Assembly: GCA_003550325.1 (NCBI GenBank)
Contig: QKWP01000795.1
Location: 62,004 to 126,003 of the forward strand
Source: Gigaspora rosea
Taxonomy: Eukaryota; Glomeromycota; Glomeromycetes; Diversisporales; Gigasporaceae
Reading direction: 5' to 3'
Length of the DNA stretch: 64,000 nt
Shown here: positions 10,875 to 21,762 of the stretch, in pieces
Layout: each line of letters opens with the position of its first letter
How positions within the stretch are numbered: position 1 is the stretch's first letter
The notes under the pieces: generated by a model
What the model was told of the DNA's origin: nothing
Seen by the model: only the letters and a program-made list of their open reading frames with translations
The model's database searches: none
Position numbers and translations under genes: made by a program

Positions 10875-12495
10875 TTAATTTTTAAATCCAAAGGAGTTAT
10901 AGACTATGTTATTGTTTTTTTTTTGAGATATTTTGATTATAAAGTCATGAACATGATTAGTTGCTCTATAAACAAATTTAATTGATTCATTATTAATTAG
11001 CTCAATATTGTACTTTCTAAAAAATAATACTGCAAGCAATTTTAGATCAATTGATACTATATTTCTTCCTGGACACATTCTTAAACCTCCACCAAATGGC
11101 ACATACCCATTCTTACATATTTTATTAAATTCACCAGTGCCACCATTTTCTTCACTGAGAAATCGATCAGGATTAAATTTGGTTGGTTCTTTCCAATGAT
11201 TAGAATCATTCATTATTCTATGGTGATCAAGCCAGAACCATGTTCCAGGTGAAAAATGATAATTACCTACGCATTCATAACTATCAAGCACACGCAAATT
11301 ATATGGACCAGGATTTGAATGACGTAACAGTTCTTTGACCAAAGCATCTAAATAGCGGCAATTTTCAAGAGCTTCATAGGTAATCATTAAGTTTGTATCT
11401 GATCCAAATACTTTAAGGATTTCTGCGCGTAGTTTTTCAAGGATTAAAGGATTTTTAGCAACATTATAGACAAGAAAAGAAAGGGCGTTTTTGGTCTATT
11501 ACAGTATTAAATATTGATTAAATATTGGTCAGCATTCTAAATTTGATTAATATTATTAAAATTTTGATAAATACCATCTCAATAGAAGCAGCAGTGATTT
11601 CAACAAGATTGCCTTCAATTTCTTCATCATTCAGAGATTGTTCGTACTCAATATATTCTTCAGAATCATTTGATAAATTAGTAATCAACAATAGGTCTAA
11701 TAAATTAAAGTTTGTTGTCGATCCATTTCGAATCTCATCCCTACGGTTTTGAATAATACTACGTATTGTACCATTCAAGAAAACGGAATCCTTTTTCATA
11801 GCATTAAATCCAAAAAACATAAAAATATTGCTAATTATTTTTGGCACAAAAACTGAGAAAATAAACATTGCAATGTATTCAGATGCAGCTTTAGAAAGTG
11901 AATCAAATGATGACAAGTTATATAATGGCTGTCCAATGACAGTATCGAAAGTTACTTTTGTTTTATACCTAGATACCCATTTGGAAAAATCTAAGATTGT
12001 AACATCATTTTTATTCCATTGCTCTTCAAATTCCTTAAATATCTTTTGACTACGATTTATAAATCCAATATGGTATTTTTTTGACATTAAAACTTTAGTG
12101 ACGAATTGTCGACTTCGTTTCCATTTGTGAAAGTTATTATTAAATGCTATGGCATTTAGTAATCCAATTTCATCATAAGCAGCAATGCCACGTTTAAAAA
12201 ACTTTGATTCCTTAGATAAACTTGACTCATCACGTGACAAATAAACTTTATCGAGATATTTCGCATTGCAGGGAACTATAACCCGAAAAGGACCAATATA
12301 TAACTCCCAAATATCTATAGAATCACTTAAATTATTTTCAGCCCATTTACGAGGGTTTAATCCAATTTGAAAAATTGTGCCAACAAATGGCAATGGGAAT
12401 GGACCAGGGAGAGGGCTCGGACGAGTGAAATAGCGATAATAATAATATATAATATAAAACAAAAAAATTATTACAACAAAAGTTAATATTTCCAT
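10875..12495 (-). CDS. Cytochrome P450 monooxygenase, two exons, 513 aa
   Basis: Exon 1 is 12495-11575, a 79-bp intron (GTATTT...AATAG) is 11574-11496, and exon 2 is 11495-10875. The splice keeps the frame across the I-helix (AASIEM joined to TKNALSF). Residues 3-20 form a hydrophobic membrane anchor followed by the Pro-rich hinge PSPLPGPFPLPF, as in microsomal P450s. The K-helix ExxR is at 362-365 (ELLR), the PERF-like motif is FNPDRF at 414-419, and the heme loop is FGGGLRMCPG with the axial cysteine near 448. Length and motif order are those of a complete enzyme. It would hydroxylate a small lipophilic substrate at the ER membrane with electrons from P450 reductase; the substrate cannot be read from sequence. 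It lies between two UbiA copies, transcribed towards copy 1. Confidence 0.9.
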
Positions 12496-12673
12496 TATTA
12501 ATTAAACCTTTAAAATTTAAATGTGTAAATAAGTATACTTTTCAAAATTTTCAAATGTATTTATTATTTTTAGCTTTGTATTACTATATCATTTTTTTAC
12601 ACGGTTTGCGTTCTGTTTTTTCGTTGTTACAATCAATAATAACACGAACCGGTATTATTTTGTAAAGCGTCAG

Positions 12674-12760
12674 TCTGGATTTATAGATTTCCTAATATGA
12701 TTCTGGATTTGTAGGTTTCCTAATTTGATTCTGGATTTATAGGTTTCCTAATTTCTGGAT
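12674..12760 (+). repeat. Minisatellite, ~27-bp unit, three copies
   Basis: The unit is TCTGGATTTATAGGTTTCC then TAATTTGAT, repeated three times with one or two substitutions. Confidence 0.85.
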
Positions 12761-12845
12761 TCGTAATTTTTACCATTTTGCACAACGCACTTCATAATAT
12801 TCTGTGTAATGTGAAATCCAAACAAAAGATAGGGGTAGGGAATTA

Positions 12846-12965
12846 GCAAAAATGTTCTTACCTCAAAAATTTCGCAAGAAGTTTTTTTGTTAGAGCGCGA
12901 GGGTGGTTTCATAAGCAAAATTATGAGCTGAAAGCGATTTTTTAGAAAATCGCTTTTTTTTCGAT
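12846..12965 (+). repeat. Dispersed repeat, member 2
   Basis: Near match to 7580-7690 in the core AAATTTCGCAAGAAG ... GGTTTCATAAGCAAAATTA. It is followed by a perfect short hairpin, AAAGCGATTTT...AAAATCGCTTT. Confidence 0.6.
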
Positions 12966-13194
12966 TTTACAACACATATGCGCTAAATTATTCCTAACTG
13001 CTAATGTATTTATAAATATTATACTATTGATCGATCGCTACGTATTAATTACTTGATTTAGTCATAACCTGTCATTCGAATGGTAATCCCGATGAGTTAA
13101 AGTTCGGGTTGCTGAAGTTGTACAATAGTACCAAAATTAAAAAATTAGCAAAAAAAATTTTGAAGTCGTGATTCGCTATTAAGCTAGGCTAGAA

Positions 13195-13320
13195 AGGGGC
13201 TTTATTAATACCAAAATTTCGTAAGAAAAACTTTTTTAATGCGCAGAAGACAGTTTCTTAGGTAAAATATTGTATGATATAATGATTTTTTTGGGTTGTT
13301 TTTGATTTTTCTCTGCGTTA
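13195..13320 (+). repeat. Dispersed repeat, diverged member 3
   Basis: It shares AATACCAAAATTTCGTAAGA and a downstream TTACAC segment with 45285-45360, and the same general layout as members 1 and 2. Confidence 0.45.
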
Positions 13321-13639
13321 CACTTGACTGGCCAGCAAAATTTTTTGTTAGTACTCTATAGTTAGTGGTAGAATTCAAAACTTATTATTTCCATTGTTGA
13401 AGTTTCCTTTTTCGAATTTTACCACAAACTATAAATGACGCAATGGCAATTGTGTTGTTGGAAGACAGTGTCAATGATCAATAAACATAGGTATGTATAT
13501 AAATAATGCTAGTTCTCCCTGATGTCAGAATAGCTGAAATAGGCAGCGAAGTCGCCTGCGTGTGCAATTTCATGTTACGTATCAAGTAAATCTTGGAGAC
13601 GGTGTATTGTCACATGAAATCGGTTCATTATAATCGGAA

Positions 13640-15613
13640 AATATATATAATGATGGTTTTCGCACTATGTTTGGAGAGATTTATCCATTTAATAGCATTA
13701 ACATCAATATTTCTTCAACAACAATAGTAGCATTATTAATTTTTGAATCTACACCCGAGTTCTTATACGTAATACACATAAATTTAAACCTGTTAACAAA
13801 ATTATGACAAGGTTATTATCTCTTTTACACGTTATTCGTCATGAAATTCTTATTATGTACAATTTATCTATTTCTGACTGGATGACGGCTATAATTTCTC
13901 CAATATTTATGACTATTGGTATGTAGATGATGATACTACTTAATAAACTTTAATTAACAAATATTAACGATCAATTTTTTGCAATATATTCAGGTGCACT
14001 TTACATGCGTATCTTTAGTTCTATTGCTACCTATAATGGCGAATTTCTCGAAACCATATTACATCTTATATTTCCGTGTTTATTTCGTATCATTATATAC
14101 TTTACACATTTTGTCATGTTTTTTAATTGGCATGTACTTTTACTTTGAATGATAAGAATCTTTTTTTACATTTATAAAATTAATAATAGTTATTCTGTTA
14201 CAATAGGTTTAGTCAAATAACCTCAGTGGAAGAAGATCGAATAAATAAACCATATCGCCCAATTCCCTCTGGTCTTATAACTGTCAAAGGCGCCAAACAT
14301 CGTCTAGTTGCCATCAGCATTATCTTTCCAATTATAGCATACCTAATTGGTGGCTTATCATTGCTTTTTTTATGTTTTATGTGGCAGGCTTGGGTTATCT
14401 TTAATGAGGTGCTCAAGCTTGGTAAAAATGCATTTTTTAAAAACTTTTTTTCAGCTTTTGGAACATTGATCCAACTTGCCAGCTGCCATTATATCATAAT
14501 TGATACTAAACTTAGCATATTTGAATTATTAAATAGTGAACTAGGCATTTTTAAGTTGGGTATCTTCTTTTTCGTAATGACTACAGCTCAAGTTCAAGAT
14601 CTTAGAGATCAGAAGGGTGATAAGTTTGTTGGTCGTAAAACACTCCCTCTTCTTATAGGTGATAATTTTTGCAGATGGTTTACAATTTTAATGTTAATTA
14701 TATCATTACTCGTTATACGCTATATTTCAAATAATTTCTTACGGGTTATAGTTGAAAAAAAATTTGAAGCCAATATTAATAATGGTTCTGTGCCGTATGA
14801 ATTTGATCTTATTGAGTTCATTCTTATAGCTTTAAATGCTTCTTCCTGTATTAGATTATTTATATACAGGCAACCGAAGCAAGATAATATTACCTACCAA
14901 AAATGGTATAATCCAATTTATTGTACGTTATTCTTATATTACAGTATGCAAGCTGTAGGAATTATAAATTAAGGTTTGATTATAGTTAGCATAGAGATAA
15001 TTTCTATGTGGTATTGTCATTAGTATGAAGGTGAAATTGTGAAATGCATTAGCAAAGTAAATATCTTTTTAACACATTATTGGCACATTTTATTTTAACA
15101 TAATTTATTTAACACAATTTATGATTGGCATTTTCGTGATTCTCTTCATAGTAAATAAAAATTTCTTTGTGATTTCTTATTTATAAGTCGCTCGTAGACT
15201 TCCGTGTGATTTTATTCGTATTACGAACTGATTATATATTATTAGGATATAATTTTATTTTATTGTATATTGCTATTGTTTTTTTTGAACATATAATAAT
15301 ATAATCTGCATGATTGAATGCTTATATGTTAACTGTCGAAGCTAACTTAATGTGCTCCCATGGTCAATGTGATAAACAATGTAAATCTATTCGCAATTGG
15401 TATTATTAAAATTTTTTTTAAATATTACTTTTCACTTTTTAATACTAACGTTTGGCAATTCACTTGAATTTAGCAACTCTTTACGAACGATTAAAACATT
15501 TTGAGAGCCCTTTTCACAATTCTTTGAATTCTTAATAAAATACAATAATAAATATTGCACGATAACAATCATACCGAATTAAATAATTTTTTATAGAATA
15601 TTAAAGTATATTC
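13640..15613 (+). repeat. Duplicated 2-kb block, copy 2 (pair with 2700-4660)
   Basis: Same content and orientation as the first block; it holds the intact UbiA gene. Similarity is lost right after AATATTAAAGTATAT near 15613. Confidence 0.9.
13804..14972 (+). CDS. UbiA-type membrane prenyltransferase, three exons, 338 aa
   Basis: Exon 1 13804-13918, exon 2 13994-14129, exon 3 14207-14972. Intron 1 is GTATGT...TTCAG. Intron 2 needs a GC donor (GCATGT; GCAAGT in the other copy) because using the nearby GTACTT hits a stop at once. The product shows the family's two Asp-rich sites: a divergent first one, Q(x)2S(x)3ED followed by INKPYRPIPSG (about 87-105), and DLRDQKGD at 215-222 followed by GRKTLP. 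Long hydrophobic segments follow each, as expected for a multi-spanning enzyme binding prenyl diphosphate through Mg2+. It should transfer a polyprenyl or terpenyl chain to an aromatic acceptor, or cyclise a terpene; the acceptor is unknown. The size is normal for the family. The start is the first ATG in frame with exon 2. The neighbouring P450 could act on its product, which is inference. Confidence 0.82.
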
Positions 15614-17960
15614 CACGGTCCCTAATGTTCTCCCGTGAACATTTCTGATGATATTTTTATGATGATGTAATACCGTGAAGATATCAAAAAATTTTACACG
15701 GTATGACATCATCATTAAAAATTTTTCAAGTTGACAGTAGGTCAACAGATCGAAAAGACGGCTAAGCAGTGATCCCGGTTCTAACAAGAGAATCCAGTAT
15801 ATGCAAGGAGGAAGATAAGTAGAAATTTAATGAAATTACCAATTCCGGGTTTAGGCGTGAATACTAATATAACCAGATTTTAGCAGGAACATATGACAAC
15901 AACATGCAGATATAAAACGGAGGAGCGGCAGAGCAGCCTTTCAAGAGGCAAAGCAATTTCGCAAGAGTCGACGAAGAAGCGTCAAAAATTTATTAAGAAG
16001 ATTAGTCTATTGCGAAGCATTTCTATTTAGCAACGTTATTTCACTTCACAAGCACATAGATGACTTTTAAGAATTCAACCACTTGTCGAATGCAAGCATT
16101 TATCAAGCCCTATCACATAGAAGCGACTTAACCACTTCGTTACTACGTTTACCGATTTTGAAGGTTATTTGATTTTTGGTGGACGTTGAATTTCTCCTGT
16201 TTTCCCTCAATATCAACTTTGGTAGACAGTAGAAAATGTCAGGCGAAGTCGAATAAATTTCAGATATCATCAAACTAATCCTCCGGGTCATCCATTATTA
16301 TACCTTTATTGAGTGTATCCTTTTATTTTCCTTTTTCTGTTTATCCCTAGCATTTCGACAGCCATTTGTCCTTTCTCTTGGGATTTGTTTATCATTTTTG
16401 GTTCTTTTCTTCTCACCTTTCATTTCCTAGACCACCCTTCGGCAAGGAGTCAACGTGCTTTGTTTTCTCTTTCTTATCCGTGTTCACATGACTATCCATT
16501 TCATTTGGAAAGTGCAACATAATCCAAGAACTTCAGTTACTATTGGTTCTCCTTTCAGACTGGGCCTTGCTGGGAGGACTCTGGGAGGATGACAGAGACA
16601 GGCATCATAATATATGAGGCGTCGGGAATTTGTGTATTATCAAGGACCTCAGGGAGCCTTCCATTTATCTTTCTAGGAACTTATCATGTTGTTCTAAAGC
16701 TGAAATTCCCTCTTTAGATATTTGTGAATTTAAACTGGAGTCTTAAGCTCCTACTGAGAGTCTTTACCTTTCTCCGGGAGCCATTAACTCCCACTGAGAT
16801 TCTTTAACTCCCTCAGGGAATTGAGGGTTCCCTTACGCCATGATGATTATTCCTATACTATACCCAAAATAGAAAATAATGGAATAATACTAATAATAAT
16901 GACAATAAAACAATAATATAAAAAAAAAAAAAAAATTATGTCATAACAGCAGTACGAGTTGGCAAGGCTAGGGCTATCGGAATCACGCCACATCAAGATC
17001 TTGTCCTTCCAATTAGTATAATTCATTCGTAGTTTGCTGTGCATAAGAACCGGTTTTCTAGAGATCGATCACGAGATTTTGGCAAGATCATCGTAATCAC
17101 GTGTTTCTGTCTAAATCACCATGAAGGATCGTGTGCAGATTAAACGAGTCATTAAGATCAAGTCAGATTATGCGCGAGCGGCAAATTTAAATCATAGAAA
17201 TTGAACCAAATAATGCATTACCTTAAAGTCAGTGTAGCGGAACTTGTCACATAATGAACCAAAAGAATGGACTGGCATTAAGTCAATGCGACGAAACTAG
17301 TCACATAATGAATAGAAACAATCGATTACTTGCAGATTTAAATAAGTTATTAGAAATCACATGTATTTGCAAAGGAGTAGCTTATCTGACATTAAATAAA
17401 TATGGAAAATCACAGATCGGAATAAGTCGTTAGGAGTTAAACCTAAGGCTGCATCTGTACTCAGTTGTCATAGAACCTATCGCATGATGAGTAAAAAAAA
17501 AAAAAAAAGAATCAATGGAATCGAACCCAATAATCCAGGGGCATTGGGAACTCATGAAACAACTTTTGCATGATGAACAAATACAAGGAGTCATTACAGA
17601 TCTAAATAAATTAGAAGATGTATGGGCATTGGTTCGTACATGGAACAATTCGTTATTTATTTATGACCTGGGAGTCTTACTCCCCTTGCGTCTGACATTT
17701 CTATTATTAAATAATTACATATTGCATAATATAATATTGTTAGCATTTATGTGTCTGTCAAATACTTAAAAATTTATAAACCTAATATATTTAATAAAAA
17801 AAATATAAAAAATAAAGTATACTACAGTATCAGGTTATTTTCAAGTTAAAATCAAAAAAAATTTTAATCAGTAAAATGTTGTAGTATAAAAGTTTTATAT
17901 ATATCTGATATTTTATAAGCACCATAAGATTATATATGTATATAAAAAAAAAGCCTGCTA
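14973..17960. other. Gene-free stretch with a GC-richer island
   Basis: Up to 15613 this is duplicated UbiA 3' flank. At 15622-15725 a hairpin-prone stretch repeats ATGATGATGT/ACATCATCAT and ACCGTG/CACGGT. From about 15780 to 16850 the GC content is clearly higher, with a TATA-like GATATAAAACGG (about 15913) and, near 16540-16830, repeated CTCCxxxGGGAG-type motifs. At 17220-17470 three loose copies of CGAAACTxGTCACATAATGA occur, followed by an A run. This could be LTR or SINE debris; I see no bounded element and no credible gene. Confidence 0.4.
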
Positions 17961-17981
17961 GCAGAAAAAAAAATTTGTAAA

Positions 17982-18158
17982 TTAAAATTTAGAATAGTAA
18001 GTCTTTAGTAACCAAGATTTTAAACACAAAACAGCCTGAACATTTTCATTATCAAGAGAATTTCATGATTTAGTAACTTTTAATCCAGCTAAACTAAATA
18101 GTTGTTCACACGGAACACTAGTAAACATAATAGCTAGATAATCTTGTATTTGTATATA
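17982..18158 (-). pseudogene. hAT transposase C-terminal dimerisation domain, remnant
   Basis: Minus-strand translation gives DYLAIMFTSVPCEQLFSLAG, then LKVTKS, one in-frame stop, then NSLDNENVQAVLCLKSWL. This is the hAT C-terminal dimerisation pattern (TSxxxEQLFSxAG followed by RNxLxxENVxxLLxLKxW). Only the last ~55 residues remain, with a nonsense codon. The upstream side is interrupted by the small inverted-repeat element at 18159-18299. It is a dead fragment, but it shows hAT activity in this genome, relevant to the many 8-bp-TSD elements here. Confidence 0.7.
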
Positions 18159-18299
18159 CAGTTGACGTTGTTTGGAATACGAGTTTGAGGCAAGCTAATA
18201 GTTAATTTAGTCGAATACAAATTATAATTTTTATCATTAAAAATCCTCAGCTAAATTAATCATTAGCTTGTTTCAAACTCATGTTTCAAAAATCAACTG
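18159..18299. mobile_element. Small inverted-repeat element, 141 bp
   Basis: The arms CAGTTGACGTTGTTTGGAAT ... AATTTAG and CTAAATTAATCATTAGCTTG ... AATCAACTG are imperfect inverted copies of about 50 bp. Left flank ends TATATA and right flank starts ATTATG, so the target duplication is not clear. It probably inserted into the hAT remnant. Confidence 0.6.
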
Positions 18300-19844
18300 A
18301 TTATGCTATTGTTTTCATTAATAAATTTCTCTATTTTATCAATAGCCTGTTTTCATTATACATTGAATGTAGTTTAATCTAGTACTTGGACCTGGATATC
18401 CAGTTACCTGTATTACTCTACCCGTTTTATAAAAGCCAGATACGGATAACCATCAGTTTTTATTTGGTGGGTAACCGGATAAACCTATGGATAACCAGAT
18501 AACCCTACAGATAACTAATTAACCCTACAGGTATCTGATTAATAGAGCTTGAACCCAGGTTTGCAGAACCCTACATTAATAGGATGGGTTACCTTTGCAA
18601 CTCTTATACAGATACAATTTCTAAACTTCCATACAAGATTTTTTTATTTTTTATTTTTATTTATTTATTTATTAATTTTTATTAAAAAAAACTTTATAAT
18701 ATATCTGGCCATTATGCAACAAACATCACAAAAAATTGTTGTACATCAAACAGTTTTCTGTATAACATGTGTGATATAGATTTTTTGAAATCATCATCGT
18801 GAGCATCTATAACCTACTAATCCAACCCAACCTCTAACCTAACTCTATTCTCCAACCTAACCCTAATACACCCAATTACTGAGATCATGGGTCAACATAC
18901 TATCTATAACCAACACGTAGGTATTTGTTGCAATCCTAATCTAGGCATTACATCTACCAAGGACTATAATACTCCTGAAAGAGCCACCTACCCTCATATT
19001 TTATGATGTCCAAAGTCGATATTAGAATGTAGGAAACTACTATCTAGAAGAAAGCAAAAGCATCTATTAATCATATTATATACATAACAGCAAAAAAAAG
19101 ATGTGACACTTATTCAAAATCTAGCCTGAATATAAGACTCTAATTTGAAAAAAAAACTAAAAAATAAAAACTTTGTGAACATGCTTACAACTCGACTACA
19201 AATACAAATGAAATATATGTACCTAGGGGCACGCCAAAGTTAACTCCAAAGACAGGTTCAACACATTTATTAAAAGAAAAAATCCAGGTTGAAACTTGAT
19301 CTTTGAGACTATACTAGTGATTTTAGGTTGAAGCACTTTCTTGATCTTCAAGACTATCATAGCCATTTCCAGGTTGAACGTTTTCTTTATCTTTAGAAGT
19401 ATGCTAGCTGCTTTTGAATTAAAGTACTTTCTTGATCTTTGGGACCAGTACCATGCTCAATGTCCAAGTATTCCTTTTCACATCCACAAAAATCTTGATA
19501 TAAAGAACTTGAATCTGAAGATTTTCTAAAGGAAGAAGGTATTAGCCAAGCTGTTTATAACCCAAAATACAAAACACAAAAGCGTATGTTCCTAGAAACA
19601 ACTCACCCAAGAAGTTTCCAATAGCGATTGGAATGTAGTTTAAAGGTGCTTTTAATTTTGCCTAGAAAGAAAACAAAACATCAATATGTCTACAAACAAA
19701 AACGAAAACAAGACAAAAACTAAGAAGAACCCAGAAAGAGAAGAACCTGAAAAAAGAAAAAAATGTTATATATCATTTTGTAACAGAAAAAAATCTAATC
19801 TAAATTTGTATAACACAAGTGTATTGGTAATAAATCCTCTAATA

Positions 19845-19942
19845 GATACCCATGGATACCTCAATACCCATGGATACCTCGATACTAGTAGATACCTCGA
19901 TACCCGCAGATATCATGATACCCGCGGATACCCATAGATACC
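19845..19942 (+). repeat. Minisatellite of GATACC(C/T) units
   Basis: Units of the type GGATACCTCGATACC are repeated six or more times with substitutions. This forms part of the subterminal repeats of the enclosing hAT-like element. Confidence 0.75.
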
Positions 19943-20019
19943 TGTTAGATTAACTGTTTAAAATTAACTGATAACGGTTACTATTCGTTAAATATTTACA
20001 GTATCCGTATATACAGTTA

Positions 20020-20950
20020 GGGAGCTTCCAGAAATCAGCTGATTTTTGTTTACTATGAGCCTACCCCACCCACCCACACCTGATACCCCAATTAGCCAAT
20101 CAGATTTTATGATTATTAAAAAGTTAAATATAACATTTAATAGTAAATAGCTTTTGATCTACTAAACCAAATTTGATGATTCAACTACCAAAATGATCCT
20201 CTCAATAAGAGAATTCTAGCGAGCCCAAATTGTCAAAATCCAACACAGGATCATGTGATCAGAATAGATTTGTGTTACTATAAAAGTTCTATAATTTATT
20301 AAATAATTATAACCCATTTATAGTAAAACAAATTTATTTCGATCTTAGGATCCTGTGATTGGATTTTGGCGATTTTGGGATTATTAGAATCCTCTCATTG
20401 AGAGGATCATTTTGGTAGTAAAATCATCAAAATCGGCCCAGTAGATTAGAAGTTATTAACAATTAAATATTAAAATTTTAATTGTTAATAACTTCTGATC
20501 TACTGGGCCGATTTCGATGATTTTACTACCAAAATAATCCTCTCAATGAGAGGATTCTAACATTCCCAAAATCGTTAAAATCCACTCACAGGATCATAAG
20601 ATTGAAATAAATTTGTGTTACTATAAATGGGTTATATTTATTTAATAAATTATAGAACATTTATAGTAACACAAATCTATTTCGATTACACGATCCTGTG
20701 ATTGGATTTTAACAATTTTGGGCTCGCTAGAATCCTCTTATCAAGAGGATCATTTTGGTAGTTGAATCACCAAATTTGGTCCAATAGATCAAAAGATATT
20801 AATTATTAAATATTATTAATAAATCTATAATTTTGATCAAAAATAATTTTGCAACTTTGGCCGGAATTTTGAAATTTTGGCCGGAATTACACACGATGCT
20901 TCAGTGACCCACCCACCCACCCAGAAATCAGCTGATTTCTGGAAGCTCCC
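20020..20950. mobile_element. Four-fold palindromic element with TTA duplication
   Basis: Termini GGGAGCTTCCAGAAATCAGC and its inverted copy are flanked by TTA on both sides (20017-20019, 20951-20953), the signature of PIF/Harbinger-type insertion. Inside, one unit of about 160 bp, containing ATCCTCTCAATGAGAGG and ACAGGATCATGTGATC, occurs four times in alternating orientation, making a palindrome of palindromes centred near 20475 at TTAAAATTTTAA. No coding capacity. Confidence 0.8.
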
Positions 20951-20997
20951 TTAACCGTACGAATATCCGAATAAAGGGTTCACAGGTCCAAGCACTA

Positions 20998-21362
20998 GTT
21001 TAATCTTGTTTAACAAACTAAGATTTTTGTAATTAAAATTTAACAAAAAATTTATAGTTGTTTCAAAATGTGTATTATTATAATAATATTTAGTTTATTT
21101 AATATTTACTATTAGAACTAACAGTCCTTTCAGACTGTTCTAAAAAGAACTGGACCGGCCTGGTTTCTGAACAGACCGAAGGACTATCAATCCAGACTGG
21201 ACCAATTAACAGTCCTAATTTATGCTTTGCCCAGTTTAGCTTCTTTAACTATCCTAATAACTTTTCTTTTATTGTCTATTGTGGTTTTAAAACTGCAAAC
21301 TGCAGTATTGTCACTAAGAGTAAACATATAAATAGCCTCTAATTTATTCTTTTCCAAATTTT
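20998..21362. other. Gene-free stretch
   Basis: AT-rich. At 21122-21215 it has a cluster of CAGTCC / GGACTG motifs in both orientations (AACAGTCCTTTCAG ... TTAACAGTCCTAAT), probably a degraded small element. Confidence 0.45.
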
Positions 21363-21762
21363 GGGTAGTTTCAAGAAGAGTGAACCCAGTGATGATCTCG
21401 AATTGTATCACTCTCGATTTAATCACATATAGTTTAGATTGGCCAAAAAAGTAAACAAATATCAGGTGACATTTATAAAATCGGATGATGCTTAAATCCA
21501 CGTAACCCCATATCCTAAAATTTCCGAATTTCAGTAATCAAAACAATCAAATGCGGCCAGAGGCAAAAAGCTTCTACTGTTCTATAAAACCACTAACAAA
21601 AAAATATTTTTACCTCATGGTTAGGGTTAGGGTTTGGGTAGACTTTTGATATAGCTAGAAGGTCTTTTTATATAATCAAGTATCCAATCAAATTATTAGA
21701 TGATTATATCGAGGTAGCACAATTCGTGATCATCACTGGGTTCACTCTTCTTTAAGTGTCCC
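21363..21762. mobile_element. GGG...CCC MITE, copy B (400 bp, 8-bp TSD)
   Basis: It has the same termini as 4692-5249, in inverted orientation: GGGTAGTTTCAAGAAGAGTG at the left and CACTCTTCTTTAAGTGTCCC at the right. Flanks CAAATTTT (21355-21362 and 21763-21770) are a perfect 8-bp target duplication. The telomere-like GGTTAGGGTTAGGG tract sits near 21620. Non-coding. Confidence 0.87.

Larger units (their letters stand above)
12496..13639. other. Intergenic between P450 and UbiA copy 2
   Basis: This holds the P450 promoter side plus repeats: a 27-bp minisatellite (12674-12760) and two dispersed-repeat members (12846-12965 and 13195-13320). No gene is visible. Confidence 0.55.
18380..20997. mobile_element. 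hAT-like non-autonomous element, 2.6 kb, with nested palindrome
   Basis: Termini TAGTACTTGGACC and GGTCCAAGCACTA are inverted copies with one mismatch in 13, and both flanks carry the perfect 8-bp repeat GTTTAATC (18372-18379 and 20998-21005). Both subterminal zones are rich in GGATAAC / GATACC motifs. No transposase frame is visible inside. The palindromic element at 20020-20950 is inserted near its right end, leaving about 1.7 kb of its own sequence. Confidence 0.85.

Noticed and set aside
11008..12049. Plus-strand frames across the P450 gene
   Set aside because: Antisense shadows of the spliced P450 coding sequence.
17515..17769. 84-codon frame with GHWELMKQLLHDEQ
   Set aside because: The first half looks mildly protein-like, but there is no homologous pattern I recognise, no splice partner, and the second half is low-complexity hydrophobic.
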